This document shows positions 42,629 through 51,685 of a stretch of DNA of 64,000 bases, piece after piece. The notes below the pieces were generated by a model. It was not told the origin of the DNA and did no database searches. It saw only the letters and a list, made by a program, of their open reading frames with translations. This DNA is from an uncultured Roseiflexaceae bacterium. Lineage in GTDB: Bacteria; Chloroflexota; Chloroflexia; Chloroflexales; Roseiflexaceae. Location of the stretch: positions 9,706 through 73,705 of the forward strand of contig CALKHR010000195.1 of assembly GCA_937988885.1 (NCBI GenBank), read 5' to 3'. The translations under genes and the position numbers were made by a program. Position 1 is the first letter of the stretch; the number at the start of each line of letters is the position of its first letter.

Positions 42629-45061
42629 TTAGGCAGAGCTCATTGGACGGCGAGCCAATAGTTCACGTACAACCGCTTCGAGGCGCTCAAGCGTAAATGG
42701 CTTCGCAATCGATGGATTACCGCTTTGAGCGATGCGGGCTTGCGTTGCCGCGCTCATCGTATCGCCAGTGACAAACACAAACCGCGTCGCAAGCTCTGCA
42801 TCACGCTGCTTCACCTGTTGATGCAACTCAAAGCCGCTCATGCCTGGCATTTTAACATCTGTTAGGATGAGATCAAATGTATCGTTGGCCAGCATTGTGA
42901 GTGCTTCGTTGCCGCTATGAACGACAATTGGCTGATGCCCTAAATCGCGCAACAGCCGCGCCAGTAAATGGCTGACAGGCTCTTCATCGTCTACCACAAG
43001 AATGCGACAACTCGGTAAACTCTCGGCCTCAACAGCGGTGGGATTCACACTGTCGTCCGGTTGTGTATCGACGGTTTGCAGCAATGGAAGTTCGATGGTC
43101 ACCGTTGTGCCAACTCCCATCTCGCTTTCGGCCCAAATGCGTCCGCCGTGCTCCTTTACGATACCATAACATATCGACAAGCCCAACCCGGTGCCCTGAC
43201 CGACCGGCTTGGTGGTATAGAAAGGATCAAAGATTTTATTCAGCGCACGCTCGGGGATACCCACACCAGTATCAGATATTGAGAAGAACAGGTGAGGGGT
43301 TTGACGCGTCATGGAGCCATTTTGAGCCGAACTCAGGCCAGTTCGCAACGTAATCCTCCCCGACTTCCCACGTTCAGTTATTGCATGGTGGGCATTGTTG
43401 ATCAGGTTCAGAATCACCTGTTGCATCTGGTATGGATCAACAACCGTCATTGGCAAGTTCGGATCCAACTCGGGTTTAACGTCGATGTTATCAACCCGCA
43501 ATTGATACGCACGCAGGGCCAATGTGTTGCGGATCACTTCGTTGAAGTTCGTCAGTGAGCGCTCGGCTTTATGCTCACGGGCGAACACTAGAAGATTCTG
43601 AACGATCCGTGCAGCGCGCTCGGCTTGCGTATGGATATGCTTGAGATCATCGCGTATCTGATCGGGGATGGAGGTTTCGCGCAGCAACAACTGCGTGTAG
43701 CCCGAAACGCTTGTCAGCGGATTGTTCAGTTCGTGGGCTACTCCAGCCACCAATTGCCCGATGGCAGATAACTTCTCGGCGTGGATCAGCTGCTCCTCTA
43801 GGCGGCGGCGCTCGGTGAGGTTACGGGCAATACAGTGGATCTCGCGCGTTTGAGCGCTATTCTGAATGAGGCGAGCGCTCACTTCGAGCACCACAAGCTC
43901 CTCGTCTTTGCGGCGCAGTTGCAGCTCGAAGGGCTGAATAGCGCGGCCCATCAACAACTCACCAAAGGTTTGCTCGGCGTTGTCCCACGTCTCCGGCGCG
44001 CTGATCTCACGCAGCAGGCGGCCACGCAACTCGTCCTCGGTATACCCCGTCAACGAGGGGCCAACCTTGTTGATGCTGAGAATGCGCAGATGCTGATCGA
44101 GCGTGAAGATCATATCGTAGGCGTTCGCAAAGAGATCGCGGTAACGCGCCTCGCTGTCCTTGGTTTGCTGGTACAGCCGAGCGTTCTCGATCGCAATCGC
44201 CGCGTAATCGGCCAATGCCGAGAGGAGGTACTGATCGTTCTCGCTAAAGGTGCGTTCGGATTGCTGGTTATCTACGGCGAGCACACCAATCGCGGTATTG
44301 CCCACGATCAGCGGCACCTGTAGGATCGCCCGAACCAAAAAGCCAGTCTTCACCTTCAGCGGCGAGCCCTGTTTGCTCTTATCGAGGCGGATCGGCTTGC
44401 CGGTACGGATCACCTGCCCGGCCAGCGTATCGTCGATCGGCATGCGCATGCGTTGGGCACGCGCCTCGCCGAGGTTCTTCGCCGCCCGCAGGTACAACTC
44501 CTCGGCATCGGCGTCGCGCAGCAGCAAGAAGCCTTCCTCAGCGCGAGTGATATAGACGCCCGCCTCAACGATGCGCACCAACAGTTCTTCCAGATCAAGC
44601 AAAGCGCTCACCGATTTGCCGATCGAATACAGCACGGTGAGCTCTTGCACACGCTGTTGGAGGTTCTGCGTGAGTTGCTCTTTCTCGCGGTTCAGGCGAC
44701 GTTCACGCAGCGCCGAGTCGATCGCAACACGCGCCTCGGATTCGCTGAACGGTTTGATCAGATAATTCCGCGCGCCGAGCCGGAACGCCTCGACCGCCAC
44801 GCCCTCGGAGCCGTGCGCAGTCATCAGAATGACGGGCACGTCGTAGCCTTCCTGAGCAATCAGACGGAGCAGATCGAGGCCGCTGATATCAGGAAGCTGA
44901 AGATCGAGCAGAATAAGGTCGGGGAGGCGTTGACGTAGCCGATAGAGACCCTGACGCCCAGTATTCGCGATCGCTGACCGATAGCCGAGTTCTGGCAACA
45001 CATAGTCGGCTAACATGGAACAGATCTGCTGGCTATCGTCGATAATGAGGATCTCTTCCAT
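42629..45061 (-). CDS. Hybrid sensor kinase REC-GAF-PAS-HisKA-HATPase-REC
   Basis: About 810 residues. An N-terminal receiver with D53 (LILLDLQLPDISG) is followed by a GAF domain (about 150-310), a PAS domain (about 315-430), HisKA with H443 in AGVAHELNNPLTSVSGY, a HATPase domain and a C-terminal receiver with D735 (LILTDVKMPGMSG). The kinase H box is of the HELNNP type. With receivers at both ends it can take phosphate from another kinase and relay it on. It is soluble and no partner regulator is adjacent. The start is ATG 45061; a GTG at 45091 is possible and neither has a strong ribosome site. Confidence 0.9.
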   Translation of the reverse strand: MEEILIIDDSQQICSMLADYVLPELGYRSAIANTGRQGLYRLRQRLPDLILLDLQLPDISGLDLLRLIAQEGYDVPVILMTAHGSEGVAVEAFRLGARNYLIKPFSESEARVAIDSALRERRLNREKEQLTQNLQQRVQELTVLYSIGKSVSALLDLEELLVRIVEAGVYITRAEEGFLLLRDADAEELYLRAAKNLGEARAQRMRMPIDDTLAGQVIRTGKPIRLDKSKQGSPLKVKTGFLVRAILQVPLIVGNTAIGVLAVDNQQSERTFSENDQYLLSALADYAAIAIENARLYQQTKDSEARYRDLFANAYDMIFTLDQHLRILSINKVGPSLTGYTEDELRGRLLREISAPETWDNAEQTFGELLMGRAIQPFELQLRRKDEELVVLEVSARLIQNSAQTREIHCIARNLTERRRLEEQLIHAEKLSAIGQLVAGVAHELNNPLTSVSGYTQLLLRETSIPDQIRDDLKHIHTQAERAARIVQNLLVFAREHKAERSLTNFNEVIRNTLALRAYQLRVDNIDVKPELDPNLPMTVVDPYQMQQVILNLINNAHHAITERGKSGRITLRTGLSSAQNGSMTRQTPHLFFSISDTGVGIPERALNKIFDPFYTTKPVGQGTGLGLSICYGIVKEHGGRIWAESEMGVGTTVTIELPLLQTVDTQPDDSVNPTAVEAESLPSCRILVVDDEEPVSHLLARLLRDLGHQPIVVHSGNEALTMLANDTFDLILTDVKMPGMSGFELHQQVKQRDAELATRFVFVTGDTMSAATQARIAQSGNPSIAKPFTLERLEAVVRELLARRPMSSA

Positions 45062-45655
45062 AAATTGCTTCGTTACATCGAGGGCCGCCACTATCTAAAG
45101 GCATCGTGCCCACTGAGACTATGGTCGGCGCTGCGATACCGTGTACTACACCAAGGATGAGTTCTATATCGGTGTCAAACGGGACAAGTTTTTGGGCAGT
45201 AAATGGTAATAAATACTGGGCCACAAGGGAATAAACATAAGGCCACTTCGTGTTCTCCCTATTATACCGCAGTACAGCAAGCTATGCCAAATTATCATTG
45301 ATAGGGTGTTTATGAGCTATGTACATTATTTGTTACCAAACTGTAGTTTTTTGCGTCTTGTTGCTGAATCTTCTTGTTCAATAGGCGCACACTCCTCGGC
45401 TGAAAGGGGCCGATTCGCACATTCGCAACGCGTTGCCGATCGTCATTGGAGAGGAACAACGCTCACATTCACCAAGCACTGTTAGGAGGATAAAGCGAGC
45501 AAAAAACTTTATCTATTGCTTATGTTTGACTTACCTTTGGTTCAATTTCTGTCGCTATCATACAACTAGCGAGCTTGTAACGGCCTATCACAGAGCGGGC
45601 CGAACAGCAAGACAAATGAACGTTTTTTACCTCGTTTATATATAAGGAGATCGCA
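45062..45655. other. Long intergenic region between divergent kinase and htrA
   Basis: About 590 bases with no convincing gene. It holds a probable promoter for the kinase (45261-45290, minus) giving a leader of about 190 bases, and AAGGAG just before htrA. A short open frame 45033-45224 (minus) is mentioned under the rejected items. Confidence 0.5.
45261..45290 (-). promoter_or_regulatory. Probable promoter of the hybrid kinase gene
   Basis: Minus strand: TTGGCA (45285-45290), 18 bases, TATAAT (45261-45266). Confidence 0.55.
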
Positions 45656-46813
45656 ATGGAACGCAAAACCAAAATAGGTATTGGGGTTGCGCTAACGCTG
45701 GTGCTGTTGGTGGGCACACTCTTTGGTGGGCTTGTTGGCGGCAGCTTCGGCTACTACCTAGCGCGGCAAACCAGTCCAGCGCCAACGTCGGTTCCTATTG
45801 CGCAACCAATCGCAAATATAACGCAGCACGAAGCAATCGCACAGCCACAAAGTGGCAATTCCGTGGTGGAAGCGGTGAAAAAGGTGGCTCCTGCGGTGGT
45901 GACGGTGATCAACACGCAAACGATCAGCGTACGCACTAGCCCCTTCCAAACGATCCCCAGCCGACAGCAGCAGCGCTCCAGCGGCTCGGGTGTGATCATC
46001 AGCGAGGAGGGCTACATCATCACCAACCATCACGTGATCGAGGGTCAGCAGTCCTTAACAGTCATCTATGCCGATGGCTCACGCCACGAGGCCACGTTAA
46101 TCGGCAGCGACCCGCTGCAGGATTTGGCTGTGATCAAGGTGTCCGATCCTGTGCCTGCCACTGCAACGCTCGGCGATTCGAGCGCGCTGCAACCGGGCGA
46201 GACGCTGATCGCGATCGGCAGCCCGCTCGGCGATTTCAAGAACACCGTGACGACAGGCGTGGTGAGCGCGCTTAACCGCTCGGTGCCGGGCAGCTCGATG
46301 GAGGGCTTGATCCAGACCGATGCCGCCATCAATCATGGCAATAGCGGCGGCCCGCTGGTCAATGTGAAGGGTGAAGTGATCGGCATCAACACCTTGGTGG
46401 TGCGCGGCAATGGCAATAGCTTCGATCAAGCCGAGGGCTTGGGCTTCGCAGTGCCGAGCAATATCGTCAAGACGGTCAGCGAGGCGTTGATCGCAAACGG
46501 CAAGATCGAATATGCGTACTTGGGCGTCAGCTACGGTATGATCGACCCCGATATCGCGGTGGAGAATAACCTGCCCGTGCAGAACGGCGCGCTGATCAGC
46601 CAGGTGGTGCCGGGTCAACCCGCAGCCAAGGCCGGCCTGAAGGAAGGCGATATCATCACGGCAGTCAACGGCAATCAACTCGGCAGCGAAACGTCGCTCC
46701 GCGGCGTGCTGTTGCAGCAAAAGCCGGGCGACACCATTACGCTGGAGGTACTGCGCGATAACGAAACCCTCACGTTTGAGGTGACGCTCGCGACACGGCC
46801 ATCCGATTTGTAG
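45656..46813 (+). CDS. HtrA/DegP-type serine protease with PDZ domain
   Basis: 385 residues. A signal anchor (about 7-35, VALTLVLLVGTLFGGLVGG) is followed by an S1C trypsin-like domain with the triad H126 (ITNHHVI), D156 (LQDLAVIKV) and S230 (HGNSGGPLV). One PDZ domain follows (about 280-380, LISQVVPGQPAAKAGLKEGD). It degrades or refolds misfolded exported proteins at the outer face of the membrane. AAGGAG precedes ATG 45656. It stands alone, with a hairpin terminator after it. Confidence 0.93.
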   Translation: MERKTKIGIGVALTLVLLVGTLFGGLVGGSFGYYLARQTSPAPTSVPIAQPIANITQHEAIAQPQSGNSVVEAVKKVAPAVVTVINTQTISVRTSPFQTIPSRQQQRSSGSGVIISEEGYIITNHHVIEGQQSLTVIYADGSRHEATLIGSDPLQDLAVIKVSDPVPATATLGDSSALQPGETLIAIGSPLGDFKNTVTTGVVSALNRSVPGSSMEGLIQTDAAINHGNSGGPLVNVKGEVIGINTLVVRGNGNSFDQAEGLGFAVPSNIVKTVSEALIANGKIEYAYLGVSYGMIDPDIAVENNLPVQNGALISQVVPGQPAAKAGLKEGDIITAVNGNQLGSETSLRGVLLQQKPGDTITLEVLRDNETLTFEVTLATRPSDL

Positions 46814-46833
46814 ACCATCTCCCATATCAGCGT

Positions 46834-46876
46834 AACAACGGGCGAGTGGCAATGGGGCCATTCGTCCGTTGTTTTA
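46834..46876. terminator. Terminator between htrA and the GalT-like gene
   Basis: AACAACGG...GCGAGTGGC pairs with GCCATTCGT...CCGTTGTT and is followed by TTT. The flanking genes converge here. Confidence 0.7.
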
Positions 46877-46878
46877 TG

Positions 46879-47985
46879 TTACCGACATGGAATTTGAGCA
46901 AACGCTTGATTGTGCTGCGCCGCGATCTCAAACGGATCGACGGAGATACTGCCGGTGGCGTACAGTTCGTTGGCCCCCAAATCGGCGCTGGCGAGCGGAT
47001 CACCCCGATCGCCGATGCGCAGCAGGATCGGCATGTCGTACCAGGTTTCCGGCGTGTCGCCGAGCGGCGGCAGGGCGATGCACAGGTTCAAGGCTAGCAC
47101 GCCTCGCTGGCGCCAATGCTGCAGGATGATGCCGAGCGCCTCGCCGAGCTTGTGCATCGTTTGCTCGGGCGTGGCAGGGTCGCCGAGCAGCACAATCTCG
47201 CGATTGCGCAGCGGTGTGAGGTGCACGAATCCGGCAACGCCGTTCGGCAGGGCCAAGCCCAGACCCAGCGCGTTGTGAATGGCGTGCAGATCAGCGATGT
47301 AGGAGCGCTGATGCTCCGCGTGGTATGCCGCCATCGCGCGGCGCCACAACTCGATGCGAGCGTAGTGCATGCCGCTGCCAAGCGTGAGCTGAATATGGCC
47401 GTGCATCTGCGAGGCGCCCGCTTTGGGCAGGCAATTCCAAAAAATGAGCGGGTATTGGGCCTGCGGATCCTCGGCATGGGCGGCCTGAAACCAGCGCAGC
47501 GCGGTGGCAAAACAGTCGCTCAGATGCTCGCCGTTGATGCGCAGCGGATGCGGCTCGTTGAAGATCAGCAGGCCGTGCCAGCCGTCGAACTTGGCCACGT
47601 TCGAGGCGCTGATGCAGTGTTGGCCCACAACGCGCCCAAACACATCAGCAGTGGTGTTGAGCAACGGCTCGCGGAAGATGTCGTGTTCGGCGAGCGCCGC
47701 GTGGATCTGCGCCTCTAACTCGGCGTCGCCGCCGTGCACTGCCAGCGGACGACGCACCCGCAGCGGATTGAACAACGCGGCCTCCAACGTGAGGCGGTTA
47801 ACGACCCGCACGATGGTTTGGTTGCGCACCGCATCGAGCGAGCCAAACTGCTGTTCGACCCACGGCCACATACTCGGCGGAGGCTCGGCGCGACCGCGCA
47901 ACACCGCAACATCAAACAGCGCAGCGCAGATCTGCTGCTGCTCCGGGGGCAGCGCCGCGATCCGTTCAGGCAACGTGACTATCAT
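46879..47985 (-). CDS. GalT/HIT-superfamily nucleotidyltransferase-like protein
   Basis: 368 residues. The only strong motif is GASQMHGHIQL, an HxHxQ like the HPHGQ of galactose-1-phosphate uridylyltransferase, where the second His is the nucleophile. SASNVAKFDGWHGLLIFNEPHPL and LIFWNCLPKAGAS fit the GalT/ATP-adenylyltransferase fold. The substrate is unknown. Start ATG 47985 has GGGAGGAAGG upstream; the open frame continues to 48144 but would overlap the divergent SDR gene. No sugar-pathway gene is adjacent. Confidence 0.68.
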   Translation of the reverse strand: MIVTLPERIAALPPEQQQICAALFDVAVLRGRAEPPPSMWPWVEQQFGSLDAVRNQTIVRVVNRLTLEAALFNPLRVRRPLAVHGGDAELEAQIHAALAEHDIFREPLLNTTADVFGRVVGQHCISASNVAKFDGWHGLLIFNEPHPLRINGEHLSDCFATALRWFQAAHAEDPQAQYPLIFWNCLPKAGASQMHGHIQLTLGSGMHYARIELWRRAMAAYHAEHQRSYIADLHAIHNALGLGLALPNGVAGFVHLTPLRNREIVLLGDPATPEQTMHKLGEALGIILQHWRQRGVLALNLCIALPPLGDTPETWYDMPILLRIGDRGDPLASADLGANELYATGSISVDPFEIAAQHNQAFAQIPCR

Positions 47986-48115
47986 CAGCCTTCCTCCCTC
48001 GAGAATTTTGGGAATGATACCATACCAACGCTTGACGCCTCGGCAATAATCGGTCACACTTAGCGTATTCCACCCATTGCAGGATTCCGTAAGACATGGA
48101 GGCAGCGAAGCAGTC

Positions 48116-48928
48116 ATGGACATCAAGGAACAGTTCCAGGCCATTCGCCCACGCTACGAGGAATTGCGTGGTAAAGTCGCGATTGTCACAGGGTCGAGTC
48201 GAGGGATCGGAAAAGGAATCGCGTTGCGATTGGCCCGGGAAGGGATGAAGGTGGTGATCACCAGCAATGTCCCCGAACAGGTCGCGGAGACAGCCGCCGA
48301 GTTTCGCGAGATCGGCGCCGAAATCCTCGAAATCACCCTAGATTTGGGCGAACCGAACGCGATGCGACAGTTGATCGATGCTACAGTTCAGGCATTCGGC
48401 GGCATCGATCTGTTGGTCAACAACGCCGCATTGTTGTCGCGCAAAAACGTGTTCGATGTGGACGAAGCGCTGTTAGATGCGCATATCGCGGTGAACATCC
48501 GCGCGCCGTACTTGGGCACGCAGTACGCCGCCGAGGTGATGCGCGATCGGGGCGTGAGGGGCAGCATCATCCAGATCAGCTCGGTTGGCGGCTTGCGCTC
48601 ACACTGGCGCGCCCTCCCGTACGATGTCGATAAGGGCGCGATCGATGCGATCACCCGCGCGATGGCCACTGAGTTAGCGCCATACGGCATCCGTGTCAAC
48701 GCGATCGGCCCAGGTGCGATCGACAATGGGTGGGTCAAGCGGGTCGGCCTCGAAAACATCGGCGATCTGGTCGAGCGCATCCCGCTCCAGCGCATCGGCA
48801 CGCCGCAAGATATTGCGGGCATGGTGGCGTTCCTCGCCTCCGACGATGCGAGCTATATCACCGGACAGATCATCTACGTCGATGGCGGCATCACCACACA
48901 GCTCAGCCCGAAGAACGCGCCGCTCTAA
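48116..48928 (+). CDS. SDR family oxidoreductase
   Basis: 270 residues. Classical SDR: cofactor motif VTGSSRGIGKGIA, the NNAAL loop, the S...YDVDK catalytic region (GSIIQISSVGGLRSHWRALPYDVDKGAI), and the C-terminal YITGQIIYVDGGITT. The Y-x-x-x-K of the active site is present. The arginine-rich cofactor loop is not clear, so NAD or NADP cannot be chosen. The substrate is unknown. It is divergent to the GalT-like gene; the region between contains a GGAGG upstream of ATG 48116. Confidence 0.9.
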   Translation: MDIKEQFQAIRPRYEELRGKVAIVTGSSRGIGKGIALRLAREGMKVVITSNVPEQVAETAAEFREIGAEILEITLDLGEPNAMRQLIDATVQAFGGIDLLVNNAALLSRKNVFDVDEALLDAHIAVNIRAPYLGTQYAAEVMRDRGVRGSIIQISSVGGLRSHWRALPYDVDKGAIDAITRAMATELAPYGIRVNAIGPGAIDNGWVKRVGLENIGDLVERIPLQRIGTPQDIAGMVAFLASDDASYITGQIIYVDGGITTQLSPKNAPL

Positions 48929-49082
48929 TCGACCGCGTCGCGCTGGTGTTGGTGGATCATTTCCGCCCACATCAGCGCGCCAACCAGAGCAGAATGCAAC
49001 GATTCAAGGCCGTCGCACGTATATCCAAACGACTGTTGATCCGTGCTAGCATCCATGTCTCACCACTCCAGGGAGTCACGTC

Positions 49083-49727
49083 ATGTCGAACAAATTCGCA
49101 GCACTACGCGAAGAATACGAAACCCAAGGGCTGAGCGAAGCTGATGTCGCAGCAGATCCGTTCACCCAATTTCAGCGCTGGTTCGATCAAGCAGTCAACG
49201 CCAACCTCAACCAACCCAATGCGATGACCGTCGCAACCGTCGGCGACGATTATCGCCCCTCCGCCCGCATGGTCTTGCTGAAAGACTTCGACTCGCGAGG
49301 CTTCGTGTTCTACACCAATTACGAGAGCCGCAAGGGCCACGAGTTAGCGAAGCACCCGTGGGCCGCATTGCTGTTTTACTGGGGCGAACTGCACCGCCAA
49401 GTGCGCATCGAAGGCCCCGTGAGCGTCGTCAGCGCCGCCGAATCGGACGCGTACTTCGCCAGCCGCCCACTCGGCAGCCAGATCGGCGCGTCGGCCTCGC
49501 CGCAGAGCCAGGTGATCGCAAATCGTGAGGAGCTCGACGCACGAGTTCGTGAACTGGAAGCCTTATATCGCGACCAACCACCGCCGCGCCCGAGCAATTG
49601 GGGCGGGTATCGCGTAGCGCCCATCTCGTTTGAATTTTGGCAGGGGCGCGTCAACCGCCTCCACGATCGGCTGCGCTACCGCAAAACAGAACAGGGCGAC
49701 TGGATCATCGAGCGCCTCGCACCGTAG
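49083..49727 (+). CDS. pdxH: Pyridoxamine 5'-phosphate oxidase
   Basis: 214 residues, the normal PdxH length. Landmarks: DPFTQFQRWFDQA, the FMN-contact PSARMVLLKDFDSRGFVFYTNY, SQIGASASPQSQVI, and the signature end NWGGYRVAPISFEFWQGRVNRLHDR. It oxidises pyridoxine or pyridoxamine phosphate to PLP with FMN and oxygen, serving PLP enzymes such as the one at 37922. ATG 49083 opens the conserved N-terminus. A 92-base gap precedes the dynamin gene. Confidence 0.95.
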   Translation: MSNKFAALREEYETQGLSEADVAADPFTQFQRWFDQAVNANLNQPNAMTVATVGDDYRPSARMVLLKDFDSRGFVFYTNYESRKGHELAKHPWAALLFYWGELHRQVRIEGPVSVVSAAESDAYFASRPLGSQIGASASPQSQVIANREELDARVRELEALYRDQPPPRPSNWGGYRVAPISFEFWQGRVNRLHDRLRYRKTEQGDWIIERLAP

Positions 49728-49819
49728 TTGGAATAAAAGTTGCTATATCATATTCTCTATCAATACTGCATCAACAAGAAACATGCTGCAACTGCAGTTA
49801 AAGGAGCAGAAATAATTCG

Positions 49820-51598
49820 ATGACAACGCCTCCAGGAACCAAAAACCTGTTTGGTCTTTTCAGTCGGCGTCAAATGCTATCCGAGCGCCAAAACGCACTG
49901 CTCGAACAAGTGCGTAGCGTGTTGCAGAACCTCCAAACCTCGCTTGAGCGCTTCGGTGCCGATACCGCGCCCAGCGACACGCGCACACTCAGCGACACCA
50001 TTGCTCATCTCGATGAGCTGTTTCTGCTGGTGATCGCAGGCGAGTTCAACTCGGGCAAATCGAGCTTTATCAACGCGTTGTTGGGCGATAAGGTAGTGAA
50101 GGAGGGCGTGACGCCCACCACAGACCAAATCACGCTGCTGCGCTACGGCGAAACCATTCACGAAGAACAGCTTGAGGAGTTCCTGCTCGCCCGATACGTG
50201 CCCGCCGAGGTGCTGCGGCAACTGGTGATCGTCGATACGCCCGGCACCAACGCGATCATTCGTCGCCACGAGGAGTTGACGCGCGAGTTCATTCCGCGCT
50301 CGGATTTGGTGCTGTTCATCACCTCCGCCGACCGCCCCTTCACCGAGAGCGAGCGTTCGTTCCTTTCGGCCATCCAAGAATGGGGCAAGAAGATCGTGAT
50401 CGTATTAAACAAGGCCGATCTGCTTGAGCCGGACGAATTGGAGCAAGTTGTCACCTTTATCCGCGACAACGCCCGCGATCTGCTGGGCATGACGCCGGAG
50501 ATCTTCCCGATCTCGGCGCGCCAAGCCCAACGCGCCCGCACCAACGACGATCCAGCCCAGCGCGAAAGCAGCCGCTTCGATACTGTCGAGCGCTACATCC
50601 TCGAAACGCTCGATGCCGAGGAGCGCGTGCGCCTCAAACTGCTCTCGCCGCTCGGAGTTGCGCAGCATCTCGACAATAAATACTTGGCTGTGGCGGAAGG
50701 ACGCTTGTCGACTCTGCAAGAGGATTTGTCCACGCTCGAGAATATCGACCGCCAACTTGAGGTGTTCCGCGAAGATCTGCAATCGGATTTTAAACATCAT
50801 CTGACAGAAGTCCAGAATATTTTGCACGAGTTCGAGTTGCGCGGTATGCAGTTCTTCGACGATACTATTCAACTCTCGAATATCTGGCAGTTGCGCAATA
50901 GCCAATGGCTTCGCGAAGCCTTTGAACGCGAAGTAGTGGGCGATCTGCCCCAACAGATCGAAGGGCGGCTGAGTGCGCTGATCGATTGGATGATCGACAA
51001 AAACCTGCGGCTGTGGCAATCGGTGATGGATTACCTGCAGCGCAAGCGCGTGCCCGAACACCGCGAGGGCCTGATCGGCGATGTGGGAGGCACCTTCGAT
51101 TACAACCGCAGCGCGCTGATCGATTCCGTCGCACGCAAGGCGCAGCAGGTCGTGGCGACCTACGATCGCGAAGCCGAGGCGCAGATGCTCAGCGAGGATA
51201 TCCGCAGCGCGATTATGACCACTGGGCTCGTTCAGGCTGGCGCGCTCGGCATCGGCGGCCTGATCCTGGCGGCCACCACCGTCGCCTGGATCGATCTGAC
51301 AGGTATCCTGGCGGCGGGTTTGATCTCGGTGGCGGGCCTATTCGTGTTGCCGGCCAAGCGCCGCCAACTGAAGAAGGACTTCCACGACAAGATCGTCGAT
51401 ATGCGCGAGCGGCTAATCGAAACGATGCAGCATCAGTTCGATGTTGAGTTGGAGCAGATGCTAGCGCGCATCCGTGAGGCGATCGGCCCATACACGCGCT
51501 TCATCCGAGCGCAGCGCGAGCAGCTCAGCACAATTCAACGCGAGTTGTCGGATATCGATGTGGAGATCGGGCGGTTGCGCGCCGATATCGGCGGATGA
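49820..51598 (+). CDS. Bacterial dynamin-like GTPase
   Basis: 592 residues. The GTPase domain has G1 GEFNSGKSSFINALLG (about residue 75), the G2 region GVTPTTDQI, G3 VDTPGTNA and G4 VLNKADLL. A helical middle domain follows, and near residues 470-520 a hydrophobic hairpin (GALGIGGLILAATTV, LAAGLISVAGLFVLP) acts as a membrane paddle or tether. The last part is a coiled-coil of Glu/Arg-rich helices. Such proteins bend or fuse membranes, or respond to membrane stress; the specific role is unknown. A hairpin with T-run follows. Confidence 0.85.
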   Translation: MTTPPGTKNLFGLFSRRQMLSERQNALLEQVRSVLQNLQTSLERFGADTAPSDTRTLSDTIAHLDELFLLVIAGEFNSGKSSFINALLGDKVVKEGVTPTTDQITLLRYGETIHEEQLEEFLLARYVPAEVLRQLVIVDTPGTNAIIRRHEELTREFIPRSDLVLFITSADRPFTESERSFLSAIQEWGKKIVIVLNKADLLEPDELEQVVTFIRDNARDLLGMTPEIFPISARQAQRARTNDDPAQRESSRFDTVERYILETLDAEERVRLKLLSPLGVAQHLDNKYLAVAEGRLSTLQEDLSTLENIDRQLEVFREDLQSDFKHHLTEVQNILHEFELRGMQFFDDTIQLSNIWQLRNSQWLREAFEREVVGDLPQQIEGRLSALIDWMIDKNLRLWQSVMDYLQRKRVPEHREGLIGDVGGTFDYNRSALIDSVARKAQQVVATYDREAEAQMLSEDIRSAIMTTGLVQAGALGIGGLILAATTVAWIDLTGILAAGLISVAGLFVLPAKRRQLKKDFHDKIVDMRERLIETMQHQFDVELEQMLARIREAIGPYTRFIRAQREQLSTIQRELSDIDVEIGRLRADIGG

Positions 51599-51627
51599 TG
51601 CGGTTCTAAAGAACGTTGTTTCTCGAA

Positions 51628-51671
51628 TGCAATCGAGGTTCTGTTGAGGCAGAATCTCGATTGCACGTTTT
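51628..51671 (+). terminator. Terminator of the dynamin gene
   Basis: TGCAATCGAG...TTCTG pairs with CAGAA...CTCGATTGCA (one bulge on each arm) and is followed by CGTTTTTG. Confidence 0.8.
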
Positions 51672-51685
51672 TGTGGGGGATTGCG

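Noticed and set aside
45033..45224. 63-codon minus-strand frame in the leader of the hybrid kinase
   Set aside because: GTG start without a ribosome site, overlaps the kinase start in another frame and shows no domain; could be a leader peptide but nothing supports it.
49820..51598. Possible Era- or FeoB-type GTPase
   Set aside because: The length, middle domain, hydrophobic paddle and terminal coiled-coil fit a bacterial dynamin.
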